NCBI GenBank assembly: GCA_947442095.1
Contig: CANEVG010000002.1
Coordinates: 1 to 45,639 of the forward strand
Direction of reading: 5' to 3'
DNA length: 45,639 nt
Source of the DNA: Sphingomonadaceae bacterium
GTDB lineage: Bacteria; Pseudomonadota; Alphaproteobacteria; Sphingomonadales; Sphingomonadaceae
Within the stretch, counting starts at the first letter, position 1, and each line of letters begins with the position of its first letter. The position numbers and the translations under genes were made by a program. Shown here piece by piece: positions 9,552 through 18,534 of this stretch. The notes under the pieces were generated by a model. The model made no database searches. It was not told where the DNA came from and worked only from the letters and a program-made list of their open reading frames with translations.

Positions 9552-10778
9552 TCATGCGCCGGGGCGCGGCATGGCGGCAGATGGCTTGACCACCACGGGC
9601 CGGACCGGATCACCGGGGTTGAGGAAGCCGCCGGCGCGCATGACGACACGCTCGCTTCCGGAAAGGCCCTCGATCACCACAATACCCTGCGCGGTCACCT
9701 CACCGGTCTTGACGGCGCGGCGTTCCACCTTGTTGTTGCCGCCCACCACATAGACAAATGCGCCCTTCTGATCGGACAGGATAGCGGATTCAGGCAGGAG
9801 CGGCGCCGATACCGTACCGCTGCGGATCTGGGCGCTGGCGAAGCCGCCGGGGCGCAGCGCGGCGTTATAGGCCAGAGCGATGCGGGCAACACCTTCACGG
9901 GTCTGCGTGTCAATCGTCGGCGAAAGCTGCCAGATCTGGCCAGTGAACGGCTGGCTCATGCCCACGGGCATGACGTCGGCAGATTGGCCCACTGTCAGGC
10001 GCGCCAGATCGTTTTCGGCGAGGCGGGCCTGCATCTCGAACTCGCCATCTTTGGCAATGCGGAACAATACACCGCTGCCCGGGCTGACAATCTGCCCGGG
10101 CTCAACGCCGCGCGTCAGCACCAGGCCGGCAGCGGGTGCAATGATGTTGAGACGTGCATTGCTAGCCTGAAGCTGGCCAAGCGCCGCTGCAGCAACACGG
10201 ACCTGCGCCACCGCAGCATCGCGCGTTGCCGCAAGCCGGTCCACGTCAGCCTTGGAAATGAAACCGCGTTCGACCAGCTTTAGCGCCCGATCAAGGTTCG
10301 CCTGCGCGATCCGCGCATTGGCGCGCTGCACTTCGATATTGGCAGCCTGGCCTGCAATTTGCTCCACCTGAACCGAACGATCGACCACCGCCAGAACCTG
10401 CCCGGCCCGTACCCAGTCACCGGCATCGACCAGCACGCGTTCGACCTGACCACCTTCGCCGGCAACGCCGACCGGCATTTCGCGGCGCGCCGCGATAGTT
10501 CCGCTGGCGGTGATCGTGCCCGTCACGCTGGTGCGACCCGGGGTGATGACACTGACCGACTGGGACTGCCCGCCCTTGCCTGCACCGGCACTCGGGACAG
10601 CGGGCGCGCGGTGCATGAGGTACCACGCAAGGCCAAGGGCCAGCACGATCAGAACTGCAACAAGAATGACCCTTACCCGGCTATCGCCGGGCAATGACGA
10701 AGGACCGAAGCCATCGTGATCGATAGCCGGTTCCGGAGCGGACTGAAGACCGGGTTTGATCGTCGATTCATAATTCAT
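9552..10778 (-). CDS. Efflux RND transporter periplasmic adaptor (MFP/HlyD family)
   Basis: ORF 9552..10853; probable start 10778 (MNYESTIKPG). Single TM, lipoyl-like 'VLVDAGDWVRAGQVLAVVD', 'IIAPAAGLVLTRGVEPGQIVSPG'; immediately upstream of RND. Confidence 0.9.
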   Translation of the reverse strand: MNYESTIKPGLQSAPEPAIDHDGFGPSSLPGDSRVRVILVAVLIVLALGLAWYLMHRAPAVPSAGAGKGGQSQSVSVITPGRTSVTGTITASGTIAARREMPVGVAGEGGQVERVLVDAGDWVRAGQVLAVVDRSVQVEQIAGQAANIEVQRANARIAQANLDRALKLVERGFISKADVDRLAATRDAAVAQVRVAAAALGQLQASNARLNIIAPAAGLVLTRGVEPGQIVSPGSGVLFRIAKDGEFEMQARLAENDLARLTVGQSADVMPVGMSQPFTGQIWQLSPTIDTQTREGVARIALAYNAALRPGGFASAQIRSGTVSAPLLPESAILSDQKGAFVYVVGGNNKVERRAVKTGEVTAQGIVVIEGLSGSERVVMRAGGFLNPGDPVRPVVVKPSAAMPRPGA

Positions 10779-10861
10779 GTCGTTCACGTGCCTTCGTCCC
10801 GGTCGGACCACCTTAACGCCGCAGGCAAGGAAATACCCTGCGTTTGCGCTCACGTTCGCCC

Positions 10862-10887
10862 AAGTGTATTACAGGTGTATATCACTT
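10862..10887. promoter_or_regulatory. Candidate repressor operator (interrupted inverted repeat)
   Basis: AAGTG-TAT-TACA-GG-TGTA-TAT-CACTT: 9 of 12 positions per half are self-complementary around a central GG; overlaps the predicted spacer and -10. Confidence 0.5.
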
Positions 10888-10894
10888 ATCGCAA
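10866..10894 (-). promoter_or_regulatory. Predicted sigma70-like promoter of the MFP-RND operon
   Basis: Minus strand reads TTGCGA-(17 nt)-TAATAC; -35 at 10894..10889, -10 at 10871..10866, about 88 bp upstream of the predicted MFP start. Confidence 0.5.
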
Positions 10895-11111
10895 GCGCGG
10901 GCTCTTTAGCATAGGCCCGTTCCGCGTCGGTCTTAACCGTCCATCCGACGAGGCGCAATTATGCCTCGACCAAGCGGATGTTTACTCTGGACGACCGTTG
11001 CTGCGATGCAACCGAATTCGATCTGGTGAAGGCGCCTCCTCGTGCAGGGCCGGGCGACCCGGGCTTGGCTTCGAGGCCGGGGCACGTGCGGATCAGTAAA
11101 TCGCGAACCAC

Positions 11112-11141
11112 AAAGAAAAGCCGCCCCGTTCTCGGGGCGGC
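11112..11141 (-). terminator. Rho-independent terminator of sciP
   Basis: GCCGCCCCG-TTCT-CGGGGCGGC perfect 9-bp stem; on the minus strand followed by TTTTCTTT; lies 50 bp past the sciP stop. Confidence 0.8.
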
Positions 11142-11191
11142 CATCTTCTTGGGACACGTCGCGCTAGCAAGGCGGCGAAAACCACGCTGGA

Positions 11192-11491
11192 TCAGTATTT
11201 GAGCTGGCGCTCGTACAGATCGCGGTAGTGCTGAATGCGCGTGACCCGAAGACCTTGCATGCCGGAACGATCCACAGCCCGCTGCCAGGACGCGAATTCC
11301 TCGAGCGTGAGGTTGTAACGCTGGCACACCTCATCGATCGTTAGCAGACCACCGTTAACCGCAGCCACCACTTCGGCCTTGCGGCGCACCACCCAGCGGG
11401 TTGTGGACGGCGGCGGAAGGCTATCAATGGACAGCGGCTCACCAAGAGGGCCAATAACTTGCGACGGCTTGATTTTCTGGTTCTCAATCAT
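11192..11491 (-). CDS. sciP: SciP-like CtrA inhibitor (DUF1153)
   Basis: ORF 11192..11566 with internal ATG at 11491: 'TTRWVVRRKAEVVAAVNGGLLTIDEVCQRYNLTLEEFASWQRAVDRSGMQGLRVTRIQHYRD' matches my memory of Caulobacter SciP/DUF1153. Confidence 0.85.
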   Translation of the reverse strand: MIENQKIKPSQVIGPLGEPLSIDSLPPPSTTRWVVRRKAEVVAAVNGGLLTIDEVCQRYNLTLEEFASWQRAVDRSGMQGLRVTRIQHYRDLYERQLKY

Positions 11492-11583
11492 GGCAATTCT
11501 CGTCTGGTCGGCGCCGCGCAGCGGCGTTCGGGGCTGGCCTTTCAATGCCCCGCTCGCCGTTTCCATTCGCTGAAGAGGCGGGG

Positions 11584-11598
11584 TTAACGGTCACTTTA
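11584..11598. promoter_or_regulatory. Candidate CtrA-like site upstream of sciP
   Basis: TTAA-CGGTCAC-TTTA, one mismatch from TTAA-N7-TTAA; about 93 bp upstream of the sciP start. Confidence 0.35.
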
Positions 11599-11966
11599 GA
11601 TTGCGCTTCAACGCTATTGAGCAACGCTGCAGCCGAAGAATGGAAGCTGGCCCGCTGTCCTTCCACACTAGGTTCCAGCGCGGCGTCTGCTCCCGAAAAA
11701 GTTCCCGCAAGGACACGTCGCGTGTCGTGCGCAGCAACAAGCCGAGCGCAGAGTTCGCTCCAGCCAAGGGGGCGCAACCCCTGGCGCGGATCGCCCGGCT
11801 CCGGTGGCCGTGAATCGGTAAACCTCATGTCCATGAGGGGGCCTCTAACCCAGCCAGGTATAAAGGACGGTAAAGGCAGCCTTCATCAAGAGTTAGGTTT
11901 TGGCTGGACCGAACCGATTGCAGCTGGCCGTTTTTTGCCCTGCCACTGCGGCACAAAACCGCCTAT

Positions 11967-13184
11967 GTGGCCAATATGCTGAATTCTACAGGCCCGCATA
12001 GCGCTCACGCCACGGCTGCCAGCGACACCCAGGGCCTCGCTTTTGACCAGGGCGCTGCCGCAAACCTTTTTGCATTTTCCTCTGGTTCCCGCCCGCGGCG
12101 AATCGTTGTGGCCATGTCTGGCGGGGTCGACAGCTCAGTTGTGGCCGGGCTTGCGGCGGCGAGCGGCGCCGAAGTCATCGGTATCACCCTGCAGCTTTAC
12201 GACTATGGCGCAGCGACCGGCCGGAAGGGCGCATGCTGCGCCGGGGACGACATTCGCGACGCGCGTGCCGTCGCCGACCGTCTGGGCATCGCACACTATG
12301 TGTTCGACCATGAGTCGCGTTTCCGGGAGGACGTGGTAGACCGGTTTGCCGAGGATTATCTGGCCGGACGCACTCCGATCCCGTGCATTCGATGCAACAT
12401 GGGGCCCAAGTTCACCGATCTTTTCGCAATGGCCCGCGATCTGGGCGCGGATTGCCTTGCCACCGGGCATTATGTTCAGCGGATCGAGGGCGTAAACGGA
12501 CCCGAACTCCACCGCGCGGTGGATCCGGCCCGCGACCAGTCCTACTTTCTGTACGGGACGACCGACGAGCAGCTCGCCTTCCTGCGTTTCCCGCTGGGCG
12601 GCCTGCCCAAAAGCGACGTGCGCGCCATCGCAGCAAGCCTCGGCCTTGGCGTGGCAGCCAAGCCCGACAGTCAGGACATCTGCTTCGTGCCCGACGGCGA
12701 TTATGCCGCAATCGTGACCAAAGTGCGGCCTGAAGGCGCAGCTCCGGGCGACATCGTCCATGCCGCGACCGGCGAAGTGCTCGGCGCGCATCGCGGGGTG
12801 ATCCACTACACCGTAGGCCAGCGGCGCGGGCTGGAAATCGGCGGACAGGCAGAGCCGCTTTATGTGATTGCGCTCGATGCGCCGGGCCGGCGCGTGCTGG
12901 TCGGCCCCAAGGCGCTGCTAGCCGTCGGTGCAGCTTTAATCTGCGAAACCAACCGGATCGGCCCGGTGCCAAAGGGCACGCCGCTGACCGCCAAAGTGCG
13001 CTCGCTGGCCAAGCCGGTCCCGATTGTGCTGGAAGGCGTACCGGGCGAGGGCGTCACGTGCACGATGCGGTTCATTCAGCCGGAATTCGGCGTGGCTCCA
13101 GGCCAGGCGGCGGTGCTTTATGCGGGTGAGCGTGTTATTGGTGGTGGTTGGATCGAAAGCACGACGCCTTGGGTTGGCAGCTGA
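11967..13184 (+). CDS. mnmA: tRNA 2-thiouridine(34) synthase MnmA
   Basis: '[19 protein letters not shown]' PP-loop, 'PIPCIRCN', 'CLATGHYVQ', 'DQSYFLYG', '[15 protein letters not shown]', '[12 protein letters not shown]'. Start may be 11976. Confidence 0.94.
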   Translation: MANMLNSTGPHSAHATAASDTQGLAFDQGAAANLFAFSSGSRPRRIVVAMSGGVDSSVVAGLAAASGAEVIGITLQLYDYGAATGRKGACCAGDDIRDARAVADRLGIAHYVFDHESRFREDVVDRFAEDYLAGRTPIPCIRCNMGPKFTDLFAMARDLGADCLATGHYVQRIEGVNGPELHRAVDPARDQSYFLYGTTDEQLAFLRFPLGGLPKSDVRAIAASLGLGVAAKPDSQDICFVPDGDYAAIVTKVRPEGAAPGDIVHAATGEVLGAHRGVIHYTVGQRRGLEIGGQAEPLYVIALDAPGRRVLVGPKALLAVGAALICETNRIGPVPKGTPLTAKVRSLAKPVPIVLEGVPGEGVTCTMRFIQPEFGVAPGQAAVLYAGERVIGGGWIESTTPWVGS

Positions 13185-13188
13185 TCCG

Positions 13189-13563
13189 TCAGCCTTTCCA
13201 TGGCTCCAGCACGCAGCCCCAGCCTTTGCGGTAGGTTGCGGTCTGCCGCGCGACGAGCGGGAACCGCGCGGTTACGCTGCGCTCGGTCGCATCTTCCGAG
13301 AGGGTGATCAGGCCCATGCCGGGTTCGAAATCCTTGCGGCAATCGCCAAGTTGGCGCCCGCCGACAAAGCGGCACGAACACGCCACACGCGCACCAAACG
13401 CGGCCCCTGTCAGCGCATAGCCATGCAGTTGCGGCCAAGCAAAAGCACCCGCTCCCGCCACCAGCAGCAGCACAAGCAGAGCCCAGCGCGGCACTCGGCT
13501 GCGGCGAGGCTGCCCGGAAAGGGACGGCTGATTTGAGGATGAGGACGGTTTCGCCATTGCCAT
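13189..13563 (-). CDS. Hypothetical single-TM, cysteine-containing secreted/anchored protein
   Basis: ORF 13189..13596; TM 'RVPRWALLVLLLVAGAGAFAW' then 'ARVACSCRFVGGRQLGDCRKD ... TYRKGWGCVLEPW'; good coding look, start uncertain. Confidence 0.6.
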   Translation of the reverse strand: MAMAKPSSSSNQPSLSGQPRRSRVPRWALLVLLLVAGAGAFAWPQLHGYALTGAAFGARVACSCRFVGGRQLGDCRKDFEPGMGLITLSEDATERSVTARFPLVARQTATYRKGWGCVLEPWKG

Positions 13564-13595
13564 TGGGGGTCGATCTGGAGGAAGGCTGGCCGCCA

Positions 13596-14717
13596 ATGGC
13601 CCGCAATGTTTTCGCCTTTATCGCTCCGCTCATGCTTGCGCCAGCCTTGTTCGGTTGCAGCGCTTCAGCCCCGATCACGACACCGCCGCTCTCGCCTGAA
13701 GCGCTGGCGGCAGTTGTCCACAACCCGACGGTTCCGCGTGAGGCGCTGGCGAGGGCGGTCGATGCGCTGTTCACCGATCCGGCAGCGCAGGAGACCCGCG
13801 CGGTCATCGTGATACAGGACGGTCGCGTGCTCGCGCAGCGTTATGCCCCCGGCTACCACGAGAACACCCGCTTTGTGAGTTGGTCGATGGCCAAGTCAGT
13901 CACCGGCGTGATGATCGGCATGCTGATTTCCGATGGGCGACTGCGGCTGGACGAACCCGCGCCGATCCCGGCCTGGCAGCGCCCAGGCGATCCGCGGGGC
14001 GAGATCACGCTGCGTCAACTGCTGCAGATGCGGTCCGGCTTACGCCACGGCGAGGCAGTTCTGCCACCCTTCCAATCGGATGAAGTGCGCATGCTGTTCC
14101 TTGACGGGCGCGATGCCATGGCGCGCTACGCCGAAGACCAGCCGCTGCAATTCGAGCCGGGACAAAAGTGGGTCTATTCCAGCGCGACCAGCGTGATTCT
14201 GGCTGATCTCGCCGCCCGCGTGCTCTCCCCCGCGCCCGATCCGGAAAGCCGCCGCCACGCTGTAGCCGATTATCTGCGCACGCGCCTCTTCGAACCCGTG
14301 GGCATGCATTCGATGCTGCCCGAATTCGATGCATCGGGCACGCTGATCGGCGGCAGCCTGATCCACGGTACGGCGCGCGACTGGGCACGCTTCGGCGAAT
14401 TCATGCGCAACCGTGGGGCAGTCTCGGGTGCGCAACTCCTGCCGCGCCAATGGATCGATTTCATGGTCACGCCCTCTCTGCGCGAGGCGCAGTACGGCGC
14501 GCAGATCTGGCTCAACCGCACGCCGACAACGGGCAAACCCGCGTTGTTTCCGGATCGCGGCCCACGTGATCTATTTGCCTGCCTCGGGCATCTTGGCCAA
14601 TATGTGCTGGTATCCCCATCGCGCCGGCTGGTCGTGGTCCGGCTGGGCAAGACGCAAGAAGACAAGCTTGATCCAGTGACGAGCCGGCTCGGCGAACTCG
14701 TTTCGCTGTTCAAGTAG
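13596..14717 (+). CDS. Serine hydrolase, class C beta-lactamase-like, probable lipoprotein
   Basis: Start at ATG 13596: 'MARNVFAFIAPLMLAPALFGCSAS' lipobox; 'SWSMAKSVTGVMIG' SxxK; 'WVYSSATSVILADL'; 'GHLGQYVLVSPSRRLVVVRLG'. Confidence 0.85.
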   Translation: MARNVFAFIAPLMLAPALFGCSASAPITTPPLSPEALAAVVHNPTVPREALARAVDALFTDPAAQETRAVIVIQDGRVLAQRYAPGYHENTRFVSWSMAKSVTGVMIGMLISDGRLRLDEPAPIPAWQRPGDPRGEITLRQLLQMRSGLRHGEAVLPPFQSDEVRMLFLDGRDAMARYAEDQPLQFEPGQKWVYSSATSVILADLAARVLSPAPDPESRRHAVADYLRTRLFEPVGMHSMLPEFDASGTLIGGSLIHGTARDWARFGEFMRNRGAVSGAQLLPRQWIDFMVTPSLREAQYGAQIWLNRTPTTGKPALFPDRGPRDLFACLGHLGQYVLVSPSRRLVVVRLGKTQEDKLDPVTSRLGELVSLFK

Positions 14718-14727
14718 AGCGCCTTGT

Positions 14728-15711
14728 TCAAGTAGAGCGGGCCGGGCCGCCTTGCACCATGAGTGCCGGACTCTCCCCATCGGGACCCGCCGTCAGCAGA
14801 TCGCTCGCCCCCAGCGCCGGCTCATCGACAAGGCCTTCCGGATCGGGGTGAATCAGGATTTCGATCCCGGGAAACGCGGCAAGCAGTTTGTCCTCGATCT
14901 CATCCATCACGCGGTGGGCTTCGGTCACGGTCATGCGGCCATCGACCCAGACGTGAAACTGCACGAAATCGCGATTGCCACTGGTGCGGGTGCGCAGGTC
15001 GTGGAGGCCCTTCAGCTCCGGATGCTGGGCCACGACTTCCAGAAACCGCTCGCGCTTTTCCAGCGGCCATTCGTGATCCATCAGCTGTTCGATCGCGGCC
15101 TGCGATGCCCCCCATGCCCCCCAGCCGAGCCATAGAGCAATGCCGAAGGCAAATACGGCATCAGCCCCCGCCAGACCAAGCCAGTGATCAAGCGCGAGCG
15201 CAGCGATGACCGCCAGATTGAGCAGCAGGTCGGACTGATAGTGCACGTTGTCGGTTGTGATCGCGAGGCTGCCGGTGGCGCGGATCACGCGGCGCTGATA
15301 GGCCAGCAGCGCAAACGTTGCGGCCATGGCAATGCCCGAAACCAGAACGCCGGTTTCCGCTTCTGCCGGACGAACGCCGCCCAGAAAGGATTCGATCGCC
15401 CGGTACGCAATCCCCAGCGCCGAAAGCGAGATCAGCACCACCTGGAACATCGCCGCCAGCGATTCCGCCTTGCCGTGGCCGAAGCGGTGGTTGGCATCCG
15501 CCGGCTGCGCGCCGATCCAGACGCCGAGCAGCGTGGCCAGACTGGCAATCAGATCGAGCCCGGTATCGGCAAGGCTGCCAAGCATGGCCGTCGATCCGGT
15601 CGAAATCACCGCATAGGCCTTCATGCCCAGCAGCAGCAGGGCCACCGCAATGCTGGCATAAGCTGCCCGGCGATTAAGGGCGCCGTGATCGGGGCTGCTG
15701 GTCATGTCCAT
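14728..15711 (-). CDS. Cation diffusion facilitator family transporter (FieF-like)
   Basis: 'GSTAMLGSLADTGLDLIASLATLLGVWIGAQPADANHRFGHGKAESLAAMFQ', 'DNVHYQSDLLLN', 'GLHDLRTRTSGNRDFVQFHVWVDG'. Start taken at MDMTSS. Confidence 0.9.
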   Translation of the reverse strand: MDMTSSPDHGALNRRAAYASIAVALLLLGMKAYAVISTGSTAMLGSLADTGLDLIASLATLLGVWIGAQPADANHRFGHGKAESLAAMFQVVLISLSALGIAYRAIESFLGGVRPAEAETGVLVSGIAMAATFALLAYQRRVIRATGSLAITTDNVHYQSDLLLNLAVIAALALDHWLGLAGADAVFAFGIALWLGWGAWGASQAAIEQLMDHEWPLEKRERFLEVVAQHPELKGLHDLRTRTSGNRDFVQFHVWVDGRMTVTEAHRVMDEIEDKLLAAFPGIEILIHPDPEGLVDEPALGASDLLTAGPDGESPALMVQGGPARST

Positions 15712-15728
15712 GGGCTGGTTCTCATGCC

Positions 15729-16343
15729 TCAAGGGTAAAGCAGCGAACTGCTCCACAAGCCGCCTTCGGGCCGGACGAAGCGGCGACGCTCGTGCAGGCG
15801 GAAGCTGCGGTCCTGCCAGAACTCGATCGCGCGAGGGGTTACACGGTAGCCGGACCAATGCGCGGGTCGCGGCACATTGCCATCGGGATATTCGGCGCTG
15901 AGGGCATCGACCCGCGCGAGATAGGCCTCCCGCGAAGGCAGCGGACGCGACTGATCGGACGCTGCCGAACCGAGCCTCGACTGGGGGTGGCGGCTGGCGA
16001 AGTAGGCGTCAGCCTCGGCCGGGGTCACTTCGGTGACCGCGCCTTCGATGCGGATCTGGCGGCGCAGGCTCTTCCAATGAAACAGCAGGGCGACTTCCGG
16101 ATTGGCGGCCAGCTCTCCGCCCTTGCGGCTTTCGAAATTGGTATAGAACACGAAGCCATCCGGGCCATGACCCTTGAGCAGCACCATCCGCACCGATGGC
16201 AGCGCGCCCGGTGTCGCGGTGGCGAGCGCCATGGCATTGGGATCGTTGAGTTCCCTGGCCTGCGCTTCGGCAAACCAGGCCTCGAAAATGGCGAAGGGGT
16301 CGCGGTCGGGGATCGCGTCGGAATCGGGGGTCTGGGTTGCCAC
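15729..16343 (-). CDS. pdxH: Pyridoxamine 5'-phosphate oxidase
   Basis: C-terminal part of the 545-aa minus ORF: 'PNAMALATATPGALPSVRMVLLKGHGPDGFVFYTNFESRKGGELAANPEVALLFHWKSLRRQIRIEG', 'WSGYRVTPRAIEFWQDRSFRLHER'. GTG start at 16343 inferred (VATQTPDSDAIPD). Confidence 0.9.
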   Translation of the reverse strand: MATQTPDSDAIPDRDPFAIFEAWFAEAQARELNDPNAMALATATPGALPSVRMVLLKGHGPDGFVFYTNFESRKGGELAANPEVALLFHWKSLRRQIRIEGAVTEVTPAEADAYFASRHPQSRLGSAASDQSRPLPSREAYLARVDALSAEYPDGNVPRPAHWSGYRVTPRAIEFWQDRSFRLHERRRFVRPEGGLWSSSLLYP

Positions 16344-16505
16344 TGATGCTGTCCTGTAAGCCTGGCCGATGGGCCTGAAACGGCATCCGGTGCGTTGATG
16401 GGGATCAATCACAAGGGCGCCCAAAGCTGGCATGGCCCTAAACCATGACACTCCTACTGCAAAGCGAGCCTTGCGGGTAACCCCGTGCAACCCTAACTGA
16501 GACTT

Positions 16506-17471
16506 ATGGCAGATCCATATTCCATCCTCGGTGTGCCGCGCAGCGCGAGCGAGAAGGACATCAAGTCCGCCTATCGCACACTGGCCAAGGAGCTTCACCC
16601 AGATCGCAACGCGGGCAAACCCAATGCGGCAGAACGCTTTGCCGAAGTCACCCGCGCTTACGACCTGCTGTCCGACAAGGACAAACGCGCCCGGTTTGAT
16701 CGGGGTGAGATCGACGGTGATGGCAATCCCGCTGCGCCTTTCGGCTTTGGCGGCGGTGCAGGGGGCGGCGGTGCAGGGGGCGGCGGTTTTGGCGGGACGC
16801 AGCGCGGCTATCGCCACGATGGTTTCGAGGGCTTCGGGCAGGGCGGGCAGGAAGGGGGCGATCTCGGCGACATCTTCGAAGGCCTGTTCGGCGGCCGCGG
16901 CGGCATGGGCGGCGGCGGTGCAGGTCCCGGTGCGCGCCGCAGACCAGCGCCGCGCGGTGCCAACGTGACGTATGCGCTCAAGGTGCCATTCGACGAAGCC
17001 GCGCGCCGGGAAAGCCAGCGGGTGACGCTGGGTGACGGCAAGACCATCGATCTGAAGCTCCCGCCCGGCCTCGTCGATGGGCAGCAGATGCGCCTTGGCG
17101 GCAAGGGTGAGCCAGGCCCCGGCGGCTTCGGCGACGCCATCATCACGATCGAGATCCTGCCCAGCCCGTTCTTCACGCGGGAAGGCGACAATATCCGGCT
17201 GGATGTGCCGATTTCGCTCGATGAAGCCCTTGCCGGCGCGAAAGTGCGCATTCCCACAGTCGAAGGGCCAGTGATGATGACCGTCGCGCCCGGCAGCACC
17301 AGCGGCAAGACCCTGCGCCTCAAGGGCCGCGGCTTCACGCGCAAGAACGGCGAGCGCGGCGATCAACTGGTGACCCTACTGATCGACGTGCCAGGCGATG
17401 ATGCGGATCTTGTCGCCCGGCTTGAAGGCTGGCGGGACAGCCGCGATCTTCGCGGCAAGTTCGCTGTCTGA
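16506..17471 (+). CDS. DnaJ-family chaperone without zinc finger (CbpA/DnaJ C-terminal type)
   Basis: J domain 'MADPYSILGVPRSASEKDIKSAYRTLAKELHPDRN', Gly-rich linker, DnaJ C-terminal domain 'GKTLRLKGRGFTRKNGERGDQLV'; no CxxCxGxG repeats. Confidence 0.92.
   Translation: MADPYSILGVPRSASEKDIKSAYRTLAKELHPDRNAGKPNAAERFAEVTRAYDLLSDKDKRARFDRGEIDGDGNPAAPFGFGGGAGGGGAGGGGFGGTQRGYRHDGFEGFGQGGQEGGDLGDIFEGLFGGRGGMGGGGAGPGARRRPAPRGANVTYALKVPFDEAARRESQRVTLGDGKTIDLKLPPGLVDGQQMRLGGKGEPGPGGFGDAIITIEILPSPFFTREGDNIRLDVPISLDEALAGAKVRIPTVEGPVMMTVAPGSTSGKTLRLKGRGFTRKNGERGDQLVTLLIDVPGDDADLVARLEGWRDSRDLRGKFAV
16752..16790 (+). repeat. In-frame 15-bp tandem repeat in the DnaJ Gly-rich linker
   Basis: GGCGGTGCAGGGGGC at 16752-16766 and 16767-16781, then partial GGCGGTTTT. 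Confidence 0.8.
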
Positions 17472-18534
17472 GGCCTTGATACCGGATACCCCTGAAACGG
17501 AGCGGCCGCCCGGAGGCGGGACGGCCTATGTGCCGCCGGTTGATCTTTCACCCGAAGCGAGGCGGCGCGATGCGCTTACGGCAGGTAGAGCGAAGGTGCC
17601 ATCGACATCGGCCGGGGCAGTTCCGGCACGCCCCTTGCGCATTGTGCGCCGCGTATGGAACGGCGTGTTCAACGACGGGTTCATCCATGCGGGGAATTTC
17701 GCCTACATGGTGCTGATCGCGCTGTTCCCCTTTTTCATTACCGGCGCAGCACTGTTTTCCGTTCTCGGCCAAGGGAAAGACAGCAGCGCCGCGATCGCCA
17801 CGGTGCTGACAGCGCTGCCGCCCGTTGTGGCGAATGTGCTCTCCCCCGTGGCCCATGCGGTGATTGAAGCCCGGACAGGGGGGCTTCTGTGGATCGGCGG
17901 CCTGTTCGGTCTGTGGACCGTGAGCAGCCTGATCGAGACCATCCGGGATCTGCTGCGCCGCGCTTATGGCACACCCGCCGGTCAGGCTTTCTGGCGCACC
18001 CGATTGAAGTCTACCGGAATGGTCATCGGCGCCGTGATCCTGATCCTGCTCTCGATCACCGCCCAAGTGGTTATCGGAACCGTACAAGAAACCATGCTGG
18101 TGTGGCTTCCGAATGCAACCGGCTGGATCAGCGGCCTTGCGCTTTCGCGGTTCGTGCCCGCGCTCGTGCTGTTTGGCGCGTTGTGGCTGCTGTTCATATC
18201 GCTGACACCGGGCGCCTATGCCCCGCGGATCTATCCCAAATGGCCGGGCGCACTGCTGGTGACAGGGTGGTGGCTGCTGGTGACCACCTTCCTGCCCAAG
18301 ATGCTGCGACACCTGTTCACCTACGATCTGACATACGGAAGCCTGGCAGGGGTGATGATCGCACTTTTCTTTTTTTGGCTGATTGGCCTAGGGATGGTTG
18401 TCGGTGCGGAACTCAACGCTGCTCTGGCCGAAACGCCCGAGGAGCATGATATGCCAAGGCAGGCAGATGACTGGGCGGGCGCGCGGCCTGCAGCGACAGA
18501 TGATACAGGATTAGTGAAGCAAGAGGGCGCATGA
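17398..18534 (+). CDS. YihY/BrkB family membrane protein
   Basis: 'GNFAYMVLIALFPFFITGAALFSVLG', 'LWTVSSLIETIRDLLRRAYG', 'YDLTYGSLAGVMIALFFFWLIGLGMVVGAELNAAL'. True start may be TTG 17476. Confidence 0.86.
   Translation: MMRILSPGLKAGGTAAIFAASSLSEALIPDTPETERPPGGGTAYVPPVDLSPEARRRDALTAGRAKVPSTSAGAVPARPLRIVRRVWNGVFNDGFIHAGNFAYMVLIALFPFFITGAALFSVLGQGKDSSAAIATVLTALPPVVANVLSPVAHAVIEARTGGLLWIGGLFGLWTVSSLIETIRDLLRRAYGTPAGQAFWRTRLKSTGMVIGAVILILLSITAQVVIGTVQETMLVWLPNATGWISGLALSRFVPALVLFGALWLLFISLTPGAYAPRIYPKWPGALLVTGWWLLVTTFLPKMLRHLFTYDLTYGSLAGVMIALFFFWLIGLGMVVGAELNAALAETPEEHDMPRQADDWAGARPAATDDTGLVKQEGA

Noticed and set aside
1-14717. Two class C-like serine hydrolases (1-1203 and 13596-14717) considered as a beta-lactam resistance cluster
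   Set aside because: They are 12 kb apart and only moderately similar by eye; this family is broad and includes many esterases and peptidases, so resistance cannot be claimed.
16344-17366. N-terminal two-thirds of the 545-aa minus ORF ending in pdxH
   Set aside because: Antisense to dnaJ and lacks recognisable sequence; pdxH begins near 16343.
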